Below, in pieces: positions 1-7,553 of a stretch of DNA of 14,818 nt (positions are counted from its first letter, which is position 1; every line of letters begins with the position of its first letter). Source of the DNA: Candidatus Latescibacterota bacterium (GTDB lineage Bacteria > Latescibacterota > UBA2968 > UBA8231); the NCBI GenBank assembly GCA_022825185.1, contig JAJDYK010000066.1, positions 1 to 14,818 of the forward strand. The letters run 5' to 3'. Below the pieces are notes generated by a model. It saw only the letters and a program-made list of their open reading frames with translations, was not told the DNA's origin and searched no databases. The position numbers and the translations under genes were made by a program.

Positions 1-161
1 AGCGGGAGTGGGAATTTACTGCTGAATCCCACTACCAGCAGGCCTTCTACGCTGGCAACATCCCCGGTTTTGAGCAAGGCGTCGATTTGGAAGTAATCGA
101 GGACGACAACAGCGCGGCCTTCCAAAAGCGGCACGAGGCTCTGTTGGCGCAAGGGCGCTAG
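1..161 (+). CDS. C-terminal end of an unrecognised protein (5' truncated by window edge)
   Basis: An open frame enters from the left edge (first full codon at 3) and ends in TAG at 159-161, giving 52 residues. The fragment is acidic and hydrophilic, with the stretches ESHYQQAFYAGNIPGFEQG and DLEVIEDDN and the tail HEALLAQGR. No membrane segment or cysteine is visible. The codon use looks coding and GC-rich like the neighbours. I do not recognise the family from this tail, so no function is proposed. The stop codon shares the tetranucleotide CTAG with the stop of the opposite-strand isomerase, so the two genes end tail to tail with a 4-nt footprint and no room for a separate terminator. Confidence 0.6.
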   Translation, partial: REWEFTAESHYQQAFYAGNIPGFEQGVDLEVIEDDNSAAFQKRHEALLAQGR

Positions 162-1168
162 TCCCGCTGCCGAGCGATGGCCTCGTAATCCGTCAGCGCG
201 TAGCCGATGCCCACGTAGTCGAGCAGGTTGAGCAGCGCCCGCAGCGCGACCCCAAACCCATCGACGCCGCTGAAACCGCCGAACTGTCCGCCGCCCTTTA
301 GGTGCGGCTCTAGGTCGAGGAACACGCCGGGGACTCCCTGCTGCTTCAACTCGCGTTCTAGGGCTGGGATGCGGGTGCGGAAGTCGCGCAGTATGGCCTC
401 GTGCGCAGAGTCGCCACGGTCGGCGGGCACGAAGTTTTTGAGCCGCTCCTCATCTACAACGCCCTCCCATTGGAGAGCCGGGTCGATCTTGTAGTCCTTG
501 ATGTGCATCCAGCCAATCCCCTCGCGCATCGCGTGATACTCGGCTAGGGTTTCGACCGGGGTGAAGTTTTGGCTCGACAGATTGCCGCCGTCGAAAATCA
601 GGCACAAGTTGGGATGGTCCACCATTTCATAGAGCTTTTGCAGGAGTTGCCCGTTCTGGCCGACGAGATTGGCTTCGACCTCCAGGCCGAAAATGGTCCC
701 GCCCCGGCTGCAAACCTCGGCGATTTGCGCCAGCCGCTCGGCCGTCGGCTCCACGTAGTTCGCTGGCTCTTCGCCTTGGGGATGGTAAAACGAGAACCCG
801 CGAATCAGCCGCGTCTCAAACTCGCCGGCCAGATCCACGGCCCGCTGCACGTCCTGTTGCAAGTATTGGTCGAATGGGATGTAGGTATTGGAAGAGCCGT
901 CTTCCACATCGAGCAGCTTGACCTTGCCAATCGGCGAGCCGATCGAGGCCACGGCAATCCCAAATTCGCCGTGCAATTGGCGCAGCCGCGCGATCTCGGG
1001 CGGCGTTAGCTGCATCACATTTTTGACGCCCTGCCCGACATCGACAAAGCGCAAGCTGTAGTGCGACATGCCCAGCGTCGCGAGCATGGCTAGCTGGGCT
1101 TCGGCCTTTTTGTCCTCCGGTCCCTCGTCGGCAAAGCCGCTGATGATCACCTTGGGTGTTTCGCGCAT
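158..1168 (-). CDS. Sugar phosphate isomerase/epimerase (xylose isomerase-like TIM barrel)
   Basis: A 336-residue protein of the AP-endonuclease-2/xylose-isomerase-like TIM barrel superfamily, whose members isomerise or epimerise sugars and cyclitols at a divalent metal. Visible hallmarks are the N-terminal strand PKVIISGFADE, Glu163/Glu165 in GLEVEANLVG (about 161-170), Asp193 in IFDGGNL, His222 in WMHIKDYK and Glu287 in FLDLEPHL. This is the usual Glu-Asp-His-Glu metal-site order. No signal peptide is seen, so it is probably cytoplasmic. The ATG at 1168 is supported by AGGAG 6 nt upstream (1175-1179), with a second GGAGAAT further up. A good promoter lies just upstream. The substrate cannot be read from sequence, since related proteins act on many sugars and inositols. 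The gene is divergent from glgP, which hints at carbohydrate metabolism but proves nothing. Confidence 0.85.
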   Translation of the reverse strand: MRETPKVIISGFADEGPEDKKAEAQLAMLATLGMSHYSLRFVDVGQGVKNVMQLTPPEIARLRQLHGEFGIAVASIGSPIGKVKLLDVEDGSSNTYIPFDQYLQQDVQRAVDLAGEFETRLIRGFSFYHPQGEEPANYVEPTAERLAQIAEVCSRGGTIFGLEVEANLVGQNGQLLQKLYEMVDHPNLCLIFDGGNLSSQNFTPVETLAEYHAMREGIGWMHIKDYKIDPALQWEGVVDEERLKNFVPADRGDSAHEAILRDFRTRIPALERELKQQGVPGVFLDLEPHLKGGGQFGGFSGVDGFGVALRALLNLLDYVGIGYALTDYEAIARQRD

Positions 1169-1192
1169 GAGATTCTCCTGGAAATTCTCCTA

Positions 1193-1220
1193 AGTATAGA
1201 GCTTGTGCAGACCTTGACAA
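1193..1220 (-). promoter_or_regulatory. Predicted sigma-70 type promoter of the isomerase gene
   Basis: On the - strand, TTGTCA (1220 to 1215, five of six matches to TTGACA) is followed after 16 nt by TATACT (1198 to 1193, five of six matches to TATAAT). Transcription would start near 1186, leaving a short leader that carries AGGAG before the ATG at 1168. The spacing and leader length fit a housekeeping promoter. This is pattern matching only. Confidence 0.5.
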
Positions 1221-1242
1221 AATTCACCTTCACTGCTGTCTT
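1214..1242 (+). promoter_or_regulatory. Candidate promoter of glgP, overlapping the divergent isomerase promoter
   Basis: A perfect TTGACA lies at 1214-1219. At 17-nt spacing the -10 would be TGTCTT (1237-1242), only three of six matches, so the element is weak or needs an activator. The -35 hexamer sits on the same bases as the -35 of the - strand promoter, so the two could not both be occupied by polymerase. A second -10-like TATAGA at 1265-1270 lies very close to the glgP ATG and has no good -35. Confidence 0.3.
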
Positions 1243-1281
1243 AGGGCTTTTCGCAACCCAACCCTATAGAAGAAACTAAGG

Positions 1282-3837
1282 ATGAAACCGCTATATCGCC
1301 TCCATATCATTCCGTCCCTGCCCGAGCAACTGACGCCGCTGTGGGAGCTGGGGCACAACCTCTGGTGGAGTTGGAGCAAGGAAACCATCCGCACCCTCTA
1401 CCAGATCGACCCGGAAACGTGGGTCGAGAGCCAGCGCGATCCTCTGCGCTTTTGGACCCTCCTGCAGCCAGACCAGCTCGACGCCCTAATCGCCGACGAG
1501 CAACTGCGGGGCCGCATCGAGCGCGTCGTCGAGCAATTCGAGGGCTATTTGTCCCAGCCGACGTGGTTTGGCCAGACGCACGGCGAGAGTCAAATGCAGG
1601 TTGCGTACTTCTCGGCGGAATTCGGCCTGACTGAGAGTCTGCGCATCTATTCCGGGGGCTTGGGCGTGCTCGCTGGCGACCACCTCAAGGCCGCTAGCGA
1701 TCTAGGCATTCCCCTCGTCGGGGTCGGCTTGCTCTACCGCGAAGGCTATTTCCGCCAAGCCCTCAACGCCGATGGCTGGCAGATAGAGCGCAACCCAGAG
1801 AACGACTTCTATCAGATGCCCGTGCAGCCGGTCCACGGCGGCGACGGAGGGCACCTGACCATTGAGGTGCCCTTTGCCCACGGCTCGGTGCAGGCGCGGA
1901 TCTGGCAGGTGGAGGTGGGCCGGGTGCGGCTCTATTTGCTCGATACCAATCTCGACGAAAACGCCCCAGCGGACCGCGATATTACCGCTCGTCTCTACAG
2001 CGGCGACGCAGCCATGCGCATTCGGCAGGAGATTCTCCTCGGCATCGGCGGCTTGCGCGCCCTGCAGGCCGTGGGCGTTGAACCCACTGTCTGTCACATG
2101 AACGAGGGGCACTCGGCCTTTTTGGCCCTAGAGCGGATTCGGCGGTTAATGACCGAGCAGGGCTATTCGTTTGCCACGGCCCGCGAGGCCAGCATCGTCG
2201 GCAATGTGTTCACCACGCACACGCCGGTCGCCGCGGGCAACGACTGGTTTCCCGCGCACTTGGTCGAGGCGCACTTGGGCTATTTTCGCGAGTGGCTCGG
2301 CCTGTCGCACGAGGAATTTATTGGCCTAGGCCGGGTCGATCCCCGCGATTCCCACGCCGACTTCTGCATGACGGTCTTGGCGCTGAGACTCTCGGGCCGA
2401 GCCAATGGCGTCAGTCGCCTGCACGGCGCAGTCAGTCGCCGCATGTGGCAGGGGCTGTGGCCCGACTTTGCAGAGCGCGAAATCCCCATCGCTCACGTCA
2501 CCAACGGCGTCCATCTCCACACGTGGGTTTCGCTGGAAATGGCCGAGCTGTTCGACCGCTATCTCGGCGACACTTGGCGGTTGGTATCGGCTGACGAGCG
2601 GGACTGGGACCCGGTCTATCAGATCCCCAACCGGGAGTTGTGGGACACGCACCAGCAGCGGCGCAAGCGGCTGATTGACGTCGCCTGCCATCACCTGCGC
2701 CAGCAGATGCGGAGCCAGGGTGCGTCGAAGGCCAAAATTGAACAGACCTTAGCGCGGCTCGACCCCGAGGTGCTGACTATTGGCTTTGCCCGCCGCTTTG
2801 CCACTTACAAGCGCGGCAACCTGATTTTCCGCCATATCGAGCGGCTCAAGGCCCTGTTCTCCGACGCGGAGCGGCCCGTGCAGATTCTCTTCGCTGGCAA
2901 GGCCCATCCCCACGACGACGCGGGCAAGGAGTTGATCCGCCAAATCGTCCACCTCGCGCGGCAAGCGCCCTTTAATGGCCGGATTTTCTTTTTGCAGGAC
3001 TACGACATGAACCTCGCCCGCTACTTGGTGCAAGGGTGCGATGTCTGGCTCAACAATCCTCGCCGCCCTTTGGAGGCTTCGGGCACGTCGGGTATGAAAG
3101 CTGCGGTCAATGGCGTGCTCAACGTCAGCGTATGCGATGGCTGGTGGGACGAAGCCTGCGACGACCACGCTGGTTGGACCATTGGCCGCGGCGAGGATTA
3201 CGACGACGAGCGGTACCAAGACGAGGTCGAGTCCAACTCGCTCTACGATCTGCTAGAGACCGAGGTGATCCCGCTGTTCTACCAGCGCGATGCGGACGGA
3301 TTGCCCGGCGGTTGGATCGCCCGCATGAAGGAGACCATTGCCCAGCTTGTGCCGCAGTACAACACGCACCGCATGGTGCGCGAGTACGTCGAGCGGTTCT
3401 ACTTGCCCGGGCAAGCTCGCTTTGCGGAATTGGCGGACGATCGCGAGCGAGTTCAGCGGCTGACGCATTGGAAGTCGCACGTGCGCTCCAAGTGGTCGCA
3501 GGTGCAGATCGGCGCGGTGGACGCTGAATTTCCTCGGTTGCTCAAGGTGGGGATGAAGGTGCCGTTGCGCGCCGCAGTGGCCTTGGGCGAGCTAACGCCA
3601 GAGGATGTTCGCGTCGAGATTTACGCCGGTCGTCTCAATGCCCAGCGCGAATTTGCGCAGACTGAGGTGTATCCGCTGGAATTGGATGGGCACAACGGCG
3701 ATGGCACCTACCATTTCGTCGGCACCTTTACGTGCGCGGCGGCTGGTTCGCACGGCTACACCCTGCGCGTGGTGCCTTCGCATCCCGACTTGCAAAATCC
3801 GTTGGAAATGGGGTTGGTGCATTGGGCGAAGGGGTAA
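1282..3837 (+). CDS. glgP: Alpha-glucan (glycogen/maltodextrin) phosphorylase, GT35 family
   Basis: An 851-residue phosphorylase that cleaves alpha-1,4-glucans with phosphate to give glucose 1-phosphate, using pyridoxal phosphate. The layout is that of the alpha-glucan phosphorylase subfamily found in many bacteria and archaea. An N-terminal DUF3417 domain (about 10-110, with LWELGHNLWWSW) comes first, then the catalytic core from SAEFGLTES and YSGGLGVLAGDHLK (about 111-140), RRFATYKRGNL (about 503) and the PLP site EASGTSGMKAAVNG with Lys606. A C-terminal beta-rich tail follows (about 720-850). It is of the DUF3417 type, unlike the E. coli MalP/GlgP type. The ATG at 1282 has only a weak purine-rich ribosome site (AGAAG, then AAGG touching the ATG). 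No signal peptide is present, so it is cytoplasmic. It is monocistronic as far as can be seen, with no other glycogen gene in the window. Confidence 0.95.
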   Translation: MKPLYRLHIIPSLPEQLTPLWELGHNLWWSWSKETIRTLYQIDPETWVESQRDPLRFWTLLQPDQLDALIADEQLRGRIERVVEQFEGYLSQPTWFGQTHGESQMQVAYFSAEFGLTESLRIYSGGLGVLAGDHLKAASDLGIPLVGVGLLYREGYFRQALNADGWQIERNPENDFYQMPVQPVHGGDGGHLTIEVPFAHGSVQARIWQVEVGRVRLYLLDTNLDENAPADRDITARLYSGDAAMRIRQEILLGIGGLRALQAVGVEPTVCHMNEGHSAFLALERIRRLMTEQGYSFATAREASIVGNVFTTHTPVAAGNDWFPAHLVEAHLGYFREWLGLSHEEFIGLGRVDPRDSHADFCMTVLALRLSGRANGVSRLHGAVSRRMWQGLWPDFAEREIPIAHVTNGVHLHTWVSLEMAELFDRYLGDTWRLVSADERDWDPVYQIPNRELWDTHQQRRKRLIDVACHHLRQQMRSQGASKAKIEQTLARLDPEVLTIGFARRFATYKRGNLIFRHIERLKALFSDAERPVQILFAGKAHPHDDAGKELIRQIVHLARQAPFNGRIFFLQDYDMNLARYLVQGCDVWLNNPRRPLEASGTSGMKAAVNGVLNVSVCDGWWDEACDDHAGWTIGRGEDYDDERYQDEVESNSLYDLLETEVIPLFYQRDADGLPGGWIARMKETIAQLVPQYNTHRMVREYVERFYLPGQARFAELADDRERVQRLTHWKSHVRSKWSQVQIGAVDAEFPRLLKVGMKVPLRAAVALGELTPEDVRVEIYAGRLNAQREFAQTEVYPLELDGHNGDGTYHFVGTFTCAAAGSHGYTLRVVPSHPDLQNPLEMGLVHWAKG

Positions 3838-3839
3838 GG

Positions 3840-3986
3840 GGCGCGCCGATCAAACAGAAACGCTTGGCCTTGCAAGACGAATCGCCACCGACCTTCTTCG
3901 TCTATGCGACGATCTTGGAAGTTAGTGTTTTGCGGACTGTGTTGCGCACACTGGCAGACGAATACCGACGGAGGACCCAACCATGA
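3840..3986 (+). pseudogene. Possible remnant of a RelE/HigB-type toxin upstream of the antitoxin
   Basis: An open frame with no start of its own after the glgP stop runs to TGA at 3984-3986, overlapping the antitoxin ATG as ATGA. This is the junction expected of a toxin-antitoxin pair in toxin-first (HigBA) order. The last residues, FFVYATILEV then VLRTVLRTLADEYRRR, loosely resemble the C-terminal strand and helix of RelE/HigB toxins (a hydrophobic strand ending in YA, then a Leu-rich helix with acidic end). The N-terminal two thirds, including any catalytic residues, are absent. In-frame codons continue back into glgP but make no sensible protein there. The resemblance is weak, and it could be chance open frame. 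Confidence 0.25.
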
Positions 3987-4276
3987 CCAAGGCTGGAGAG
4001 GAACTTATCAAGGCCGCAACGGAGGCTCTGGAAATCACGCACGGTCAAGCAGACCCAGAAAGCTACCGCGTCCACCTCCCCGACGAGATCAACGCCCGCT
4101 TGATCCGCTCGCAACTGAACATGACTCAGGGCGTATTTGCCCAGACTTTTGGCATCGACATCCGCACTCTTCAGGACTGGGAACAAGGCCGGCGGATTCC
4201 GAGTGGTCCGGCGCAAGCACTTTTGAAAATCATCTACCGGGAGCCAGAGGCTGCTAAGAGGGCGGTAGTGAGGTAG
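3983..4276 (+). CDS. XRE-family helix-turn-helix antitoxin (HigA/NadS-like)
   Basis: A 97-residue DNA-binding protein. Residues 1-35 are a charged leader. Residues about 37-75 form a Cro/C1-type helix-turn-helix (IRSQLNMTQGVFAQTFGID, then the recognition part RTLQDWEQGRR), followed by the IPSGPAQALLKII motif typical of small HigA/NadS-type antitoxins. Such proteins repress their own operon and bind the toxin encoded next to them. The ATG at 3983 has an ideal GGAGG at 3970-3974, 8 nt away. No intact toxin gene is adjacent: the upstream frame is at best a fragment, and downstream folD lies on the other strand 11 nt away. It may therefore be an orphan antitoxin or a domesticated regulator. Family assignment is firm, antitoxin role is inferred. 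Confidence 0.8.
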   Translation: MTKAGEELIKAATEALEITHGQADPESYRVHLPDEINARLIRSQLNMTQGVFAQTFGIDIRTLQDWEQGRRIPSGPAQALLKIIYREPEAAKRAVVR

Positions 4277-4287
4277 TGGTGTACTGT

Positions 4288-5175
4288 TTACCCGGCCAAT
4301 CCCACTTTCCGCTTGGCCGCCCACACGGTGTTGTAGAGCAATAGCGCGATCGTCATCGGCCCGACTCCGTTGGGCACGGGCGTGATTGCGCGAGCCTTTG
4401 GGCGCACCTGTTTGTAGTCCACGTCGCCGACGAGTCGCCAGCCGCGCTCGCGCGAGGGGTCGTCAATTTGGTTGGTGCCCACGTCGATTACCACAGCGCC
4501 TTCTTTGACCATATCCGCCGTGATGCCACGGGGAAATCCAGCCGCCACCACTAGGATGTCCGCTTGGCGCGTAAAGTGCCCGAGGTCGCGGGTACCGGTG
4601 TGGCACAGAGTTACCGTGGCATTGGCACCGGCTGCCTTGTGCCCCAGCAAGATGGCTACAGGCCGTCCCACGAGCGCGCTGCGGCCGACTACGACCACGT
4701 GCTGGCCTTCTACCTCGATCCCGCTGCGACTGAGAATCTGCAAGACCCCATGCGGCGTACAGGGCCAGAAGCACTCCTCCTGCCGCACGAGGCGGCCCAA
4801 ATTGACCGGGTGCAAGCCATCGACATCCTTGTTTGGGTCAATGGCGTTGAGGACTTGCTGCTCGTCTTGGCCCGGCAGCGGTAGCTGTACCAAGATGCCG
4901 TGGATTGCGTCGTCGGCGTTGAGCCGCTCGACAGTGGCTAGCATGTCCTCGGTGGTGGCGCTGGCCGGTAGATCTATTTGCTCGGAGTGAATGCCGAGGG
5001 CTTCGCAGGCGCGGCCCTTGGCGCGCACGTAGGACTGCGAGGCTGGGTCGTCTCCCACCAGCACGACTGCTAGGCCCGGCACCAGACCGTGCTCCTGCTT
5101 CAAGCGCGCGATGTCCACCAGCAGTTCTTCTTGCACTTGGGCCGCAATCGCCCGGCCATCGAGTCGCTCGCCCAT
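4288..5175 (-). CDS. folD: Bifunctional methylenetetrahydrofolate dehydrogenase/methenyltetrahydrofolate cyclohydrolase
   Basis: FolD oxidises 5,10-methylene-THF with NADP+ and hydrolyses the methenyl product to 10-formyl-THF, feeding purine and formyl-Met synthesis in the cytoplasm. The 295-residue product has the family signatures: DDPASQSYVRAKGRACEALG with Tyr49 and catalytic Lys53, Gln97 in GILVQLPLP, Asp119 in PNKDVDGLHP, the Rossmann motif GRSALVGRPVA (about 164-174) and the C-terminal TPVPNGVGPMT. The ATG at 5175 was chosen because MGERLDGRAIA is the normal FolD N-terminus. The frame stays open upstream but there only shadows serS. The start codon overlaps the serS stop by 1 nt (TGATG), which implies translational coupling. 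Length is normal for the family. The gene converges on the antitoxin gene with 11 nt between stops and no hairpin. Confidence 0.96.
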   Translation of the reverse strand: MGERLDGRAIAAQVQEELLVDIARLKQEHGLVPGLAVVLVGDDPASQSYVRAKGRACEALGIHSEQIDLPASATTEDMLATVERLNADDAIHGILVQLPLPGQDEQQVLNAIDPNKDVDGLHPVNLGRLVRQEECFWPCTPHGVLQILSRSGIEVEGQHVVVVGRSALVGRPVAILLGHKAAGANATVTLCHTGTRDLGHFTRQADILVVAAGFPRGITADMVKEGAVVIDVGTNQIDDPSRERGWRLVGDVDYKQVRPKARAITPVPNGVGPMTIALLLYNTVWAAKRKVGLAG

Positions 5176-6536
5176 CACGCGCCTTTCGGTTGCAGGACGC
5201 TCTTCTGCACGACCCGTTGCAGGGCTGCGGGGACCTGTACTGCGCCGTCGGGTTGCTGATAGTTGTCCAAAATGGCGATCAGCAGTCGGCCCATCGCACA
5301 GCCCGTGTCGTTGACGAGGTGGCAAAACCCCCGCCCGCTCGCGCCCTTGTAGCGGATGTTCAAGCGCCGGGCCTGATAGTCCGTGGCATTGGTGTCGGTC
5401 ATTACCTCCATGAACTCGCCCGTCCCGGACATCCACACTTCCATGTCCCGCTGCCGATGGCTGGCCAGATAACCGGCGTCGCCGTGGCACTTATCGACGA
5501 CCCGGTAGGGCAAGGCCAGCTTTTGCAGGAGCCATTCGTTGATTTGGCCGAATTCTTCGTACAGGGCTTCAGATTGATCGGGCAGGCACACGGCGTTCAT
5601 TTCGATTTTGTCGAATTGGTGCATGCGCTTGATGCCCTTGACGTCTTGGCCCCAAGACCCGGCTTCCGAGCGAAAGCAGGCCGTATAGGCGAAGAGCTTG
5701 ACGGGCAGTTCGGCCGAGTCCAAGGTTTGATCCATGAAGTAGCTGAAATTGGCTGGCTCGGAGGAGCCGACGAGGAAAAGCTCGGCTCCTTCTTCTACGT
5801 TATCGGTCTTGATGGCATAGACTTGGTCGCGCCCTTCGGGAAAGTGCGAAGTGCCGTACAGGGAGCGCTCCCGCACGAGGAGCGGCGGCACGAACATCTC
5901 GTACCCGCGCGCTAAAAGCTCGTCGATGAGCAGTTGGCTGAGGGCGTATTGCATTCGCGCGACATCGCCGCGCAAATAGGCAAAGCGCGAGCCGGAAACT
6001 TGGCCGCCTTGTAGGGTGTTGATGCCGCCTAATTTGACGCCGAGGTCTGAGTGGTGCAGCGGTTCAAAGGCGTCGTTTTGGGCGTGGAGGGGCCGCGTGG
6101 GCATGTATTGGGCACTGGTGTTCCCACGGCCTAGCTTGTCGGCGGCTAGGTAGCCCTGCCCCGGAATCCAAGCATTCTCCTCGACGTTGTCTTCTTCGCC
6201 AGCACCGGCGGGCATGTCGGGATGCGGCCAGTTGGGGAACCAATCCATGATTCCCTTCCAATTTTTGACGACGTCTCTCAAGTCGAGCTCTAGCCTTCGC
6301 CCTTCCTCGCGTAACTTCCGCCCCTTTTCTCGCGCTGCATCCGGGTCGGTGCGGCCGAGCTGCGCTAGTTGCTTTTTCTCGCTATTGAGCTTGTCGATGT
6401 CCCGTTGCAGCTTTTGCCGCTTTGCGTCGAGGTCCAACCAGCGATCTACATTGGCTTTGGCCGGGTCCACCTTGCGCACCCGTATTGCCTCGCGCATGGC
6501 GTCGGGATCGGTGCGCACGGCCTTTGGGTCGATCAT
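5175..6536 (-). CDS. serS: Serine--tRNA ligase, divergent in its active-site motifs
   Basis: A 453-residue class II synthetase that charges tRNA(Ser) with serine in the cytoplasm. The N-terminal coiled-coil arm that contacts tRNA spans about 30-95 (LDLDAKRQKLQRDIDKLNSE and on). The catalytic domain follows, with VSGSRFAYLRGD (about 180-191), motif 2 CFRSEAGSWGQDVKGI with Arg289 and Glu291, HQFDKIE, and motif 3 NDTGCAMGRLLIAILDNYQ with Arg417. Several signature positions differ from common bacterial enzymes: SSE (258-260) for the serine-recognising TxE, EVMTDTN (377-383) for EISSCSN, and NDTG for NGSG. The stretch at about 125-160, just before the core, looks longer than usual. All swaps keep Glu or a hydroxyl, so the enzyme is probably active. 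The ribosome site (GAGAG) is weak. The gene heads an overlapping pair with folD. Confidence 0.93.
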   Translation of the reverse strand: MIDPKAVRTDPDAMREAIRVRKVDPAKANVDRWLDLDAKRQKLQRDIDKLNSEKKQLAQLGRTDPDAAREKGRKLREEGRRLELDLRDVVKNWKGIMDWFPNWPHPDMPAGAGEEDNVEENAWIPGQGYLAADKLGRGNTSAQYMPTRPLHAQNDAFEPLHHSDLGVKLGGINTLQGGQVSGSRFAYLRGDVARMQYALSQLLIDELLARGYEMFVPPLLVRERSLYGTSHFPEGRDQVYAIKTDNVEEGAELFLVGSSEPANFSYFMDQTLDSAELPVKLFAYTACFRSEAGSWGQDVKGIKRMHQFDKIEMNAVCLPDQSEALYEEFGQINEWLLQKLALPYRVVDKCHGDAGYLASHRQRDMEVWMSGTGEFMEVMTDTNATDYQARRLNIRYKGASGRGFCHLVNDTGCAMGRLLIAILDNYQQPDGAVQVPAALQRVVQKSVLQPKGA

Positions 6537-6619
6537 AATGCTCGCTCTCAGTTTTGGGTCAAAAATGGATTAAAAATAAGAACGCCGCTGGCGCGAATCG
6601 TGGCAATATCGCGGGGGCC

Positions 6620-7543
6620 TTAGCTTTTTGGGGCGATCTTTTGCAGCCACTCGTCTCGCCCGCCGTAGGCGGCAAATACGGCTTCGAGCAAGAGCCGCAC
6701 GGCTTGGCCAAAGTAGCGGCCCCGTCGCCAAGCCACGCCGATTTCGCGCTCAAAAGCCACGCCGCGCACTTCTACTGTTTTGAGCGCGCCGCTGGCCAGC
6801 GAATCGCGGATGGTCAGGCGCGGCAAAAACGAGATGCCCACCCCGGCCTCCACTAACTTGCGCATGGCCTCTGGGCTGCGCAGTTCCATCACCGCGCCCG
6901 GAGATAAGCCAGCTTCGGCGAGCTTCTCGTCAATCACCTTGCGCGAAATCGAGTCGGCGTGAAAGAGGATCAGCGGCTCTTCCACCACTTCGGCGAGGGC
7001 GACAGACTCGCATTGGGCGAAGCGATGCGCTGGCCCGACGACCAAGGGCATGTCGTCGCGGTAAATCGGCACGGCGTCGATTTTGGGATGGGTATAGGGC
7101 AGGTGGACCAGCGCGAATTCAGAGCGCTGCATCAGTAGGTCGTCGATGAGGTAACGTGAGGGCGCGACTTGGGTCTTGAGCGCGACGCCTGGATAGCGGC
7201 GCATGTACTCTTTGAGAATTTCCGGCAGGAGATAGATGACGGCCGCATCTACCGCTCCGAACTGAAAGCCTCCTCCCGGTTCTAGGTCGCTTCGCTGAAG
7301 CCGCTCGCTGGCCTCCTCTAGCAAGTCCTCGACTTGGACGGCATAGCTCAGCAGCAGGCGGCCTTCGGTAGTAAGGGCCACGTGCCGATTGTCGCGGTTG
7401 AAGAGCTGGACTCCCATGCTCTTTTCCAGTTCCGAAACCGCGCTGGAAACCGTCGGCTGGGTTACGTTCATCTGGCGCGCCGCTTGGGTAAAGCCGCCCG
7501 TGCGCGCCACGGCGAGGAAGTAGCGCAGGTGTTGCAGGTTCAT
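6620..7543 (-). CDS. LysR-family transcriptional regulator
   Basis: A 307-residue LysR-type regulator. The winged helix-turn-helix occupies residues 1-60 (MNLQHLRYFLAVARTGGFTQ, AARQMNVTQPTVSSAVSELE, LFNRDNR), followed by the linker helix. A periplasmic-binding-like effector domain spans about 88-295 (FQFGAVDAAVIYLLPEIL, VVGPAHRFA, VEAGVGISFLPRL). Such proteins usually act as tetramers and respond to a small metabolite. The ATG at 7543 lies 10 nt after the PhyH stop, and I see no clear Shine-Dalgarno sequence, so translation may be coupled to PhyH. LysR genes are more often divergent from their targets. Here the regulator is co-directional with PhyH and probably co-transcribed, with serS 83 nt downstream. 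The inducer is unknown. PhyH is the most obvious target candidate by position only. Confidence 0.92.
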   Translation of the reverse strand: MNLQHLRYFLAVARTGGFTQAARQMNVTQPTVSSAVSELEKSMGVQLFNRDNRHVALTTEGRLLLSYAVQVEDLLEEASERLQRSDLEPGGGFQFGAVDAAVIYLLPEILKEYMRRYPGVALKTQVAPSRYLIDDLLMQRSEFALVHLPYTHPKIDAVPIYRDDMPLVVGPAHRFAQCESVALAEVVEEPLILFHADSISRKVIDEKLAEAGLSPGAVMELRSPEAMRKLVEAGVGISFLPRLTIRDSLASGALKTVEVRGVAFEREIGVAWRRGRYFGQAVRLLLEAVFAAYGGRDEWLQKIAPKS

Positions 7544-7553
7544 GGGCGCAGCG

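Noticed and set aside
816..1220. 134-residue open frame on the - strand overlapping the isomerase start
   Set aside because: It is a frame-shifted shadow of the isomerase gene, with an Arg/Ala/Gly-rich, low-complexity translation and no ribosome site.
3904..4257. 117-residue + strand frame over the antitoxin gene
   Set aside because: It reads the antitoxin DNA in another frame. The translation is Pro/Arg/His-rich without a fold-like pattern, whereas the frame from 3983 gives a clear helix-turn-helix and has the GGAGG.
4277..4287. Possible bidirectional terminator between the antitoxin and folD
   Set aside because: Only 11 nt separate the two stops, and I see no inverted repeat or T-run there.
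5176..5490. Upstream extension of folD to an ATG at 5490 (400 residues)
   Set aside because: The extra 105 residues lie inside serS in another frame and resemble no FolD. The ATG at 5175 starts the normal FolD N-terminus.
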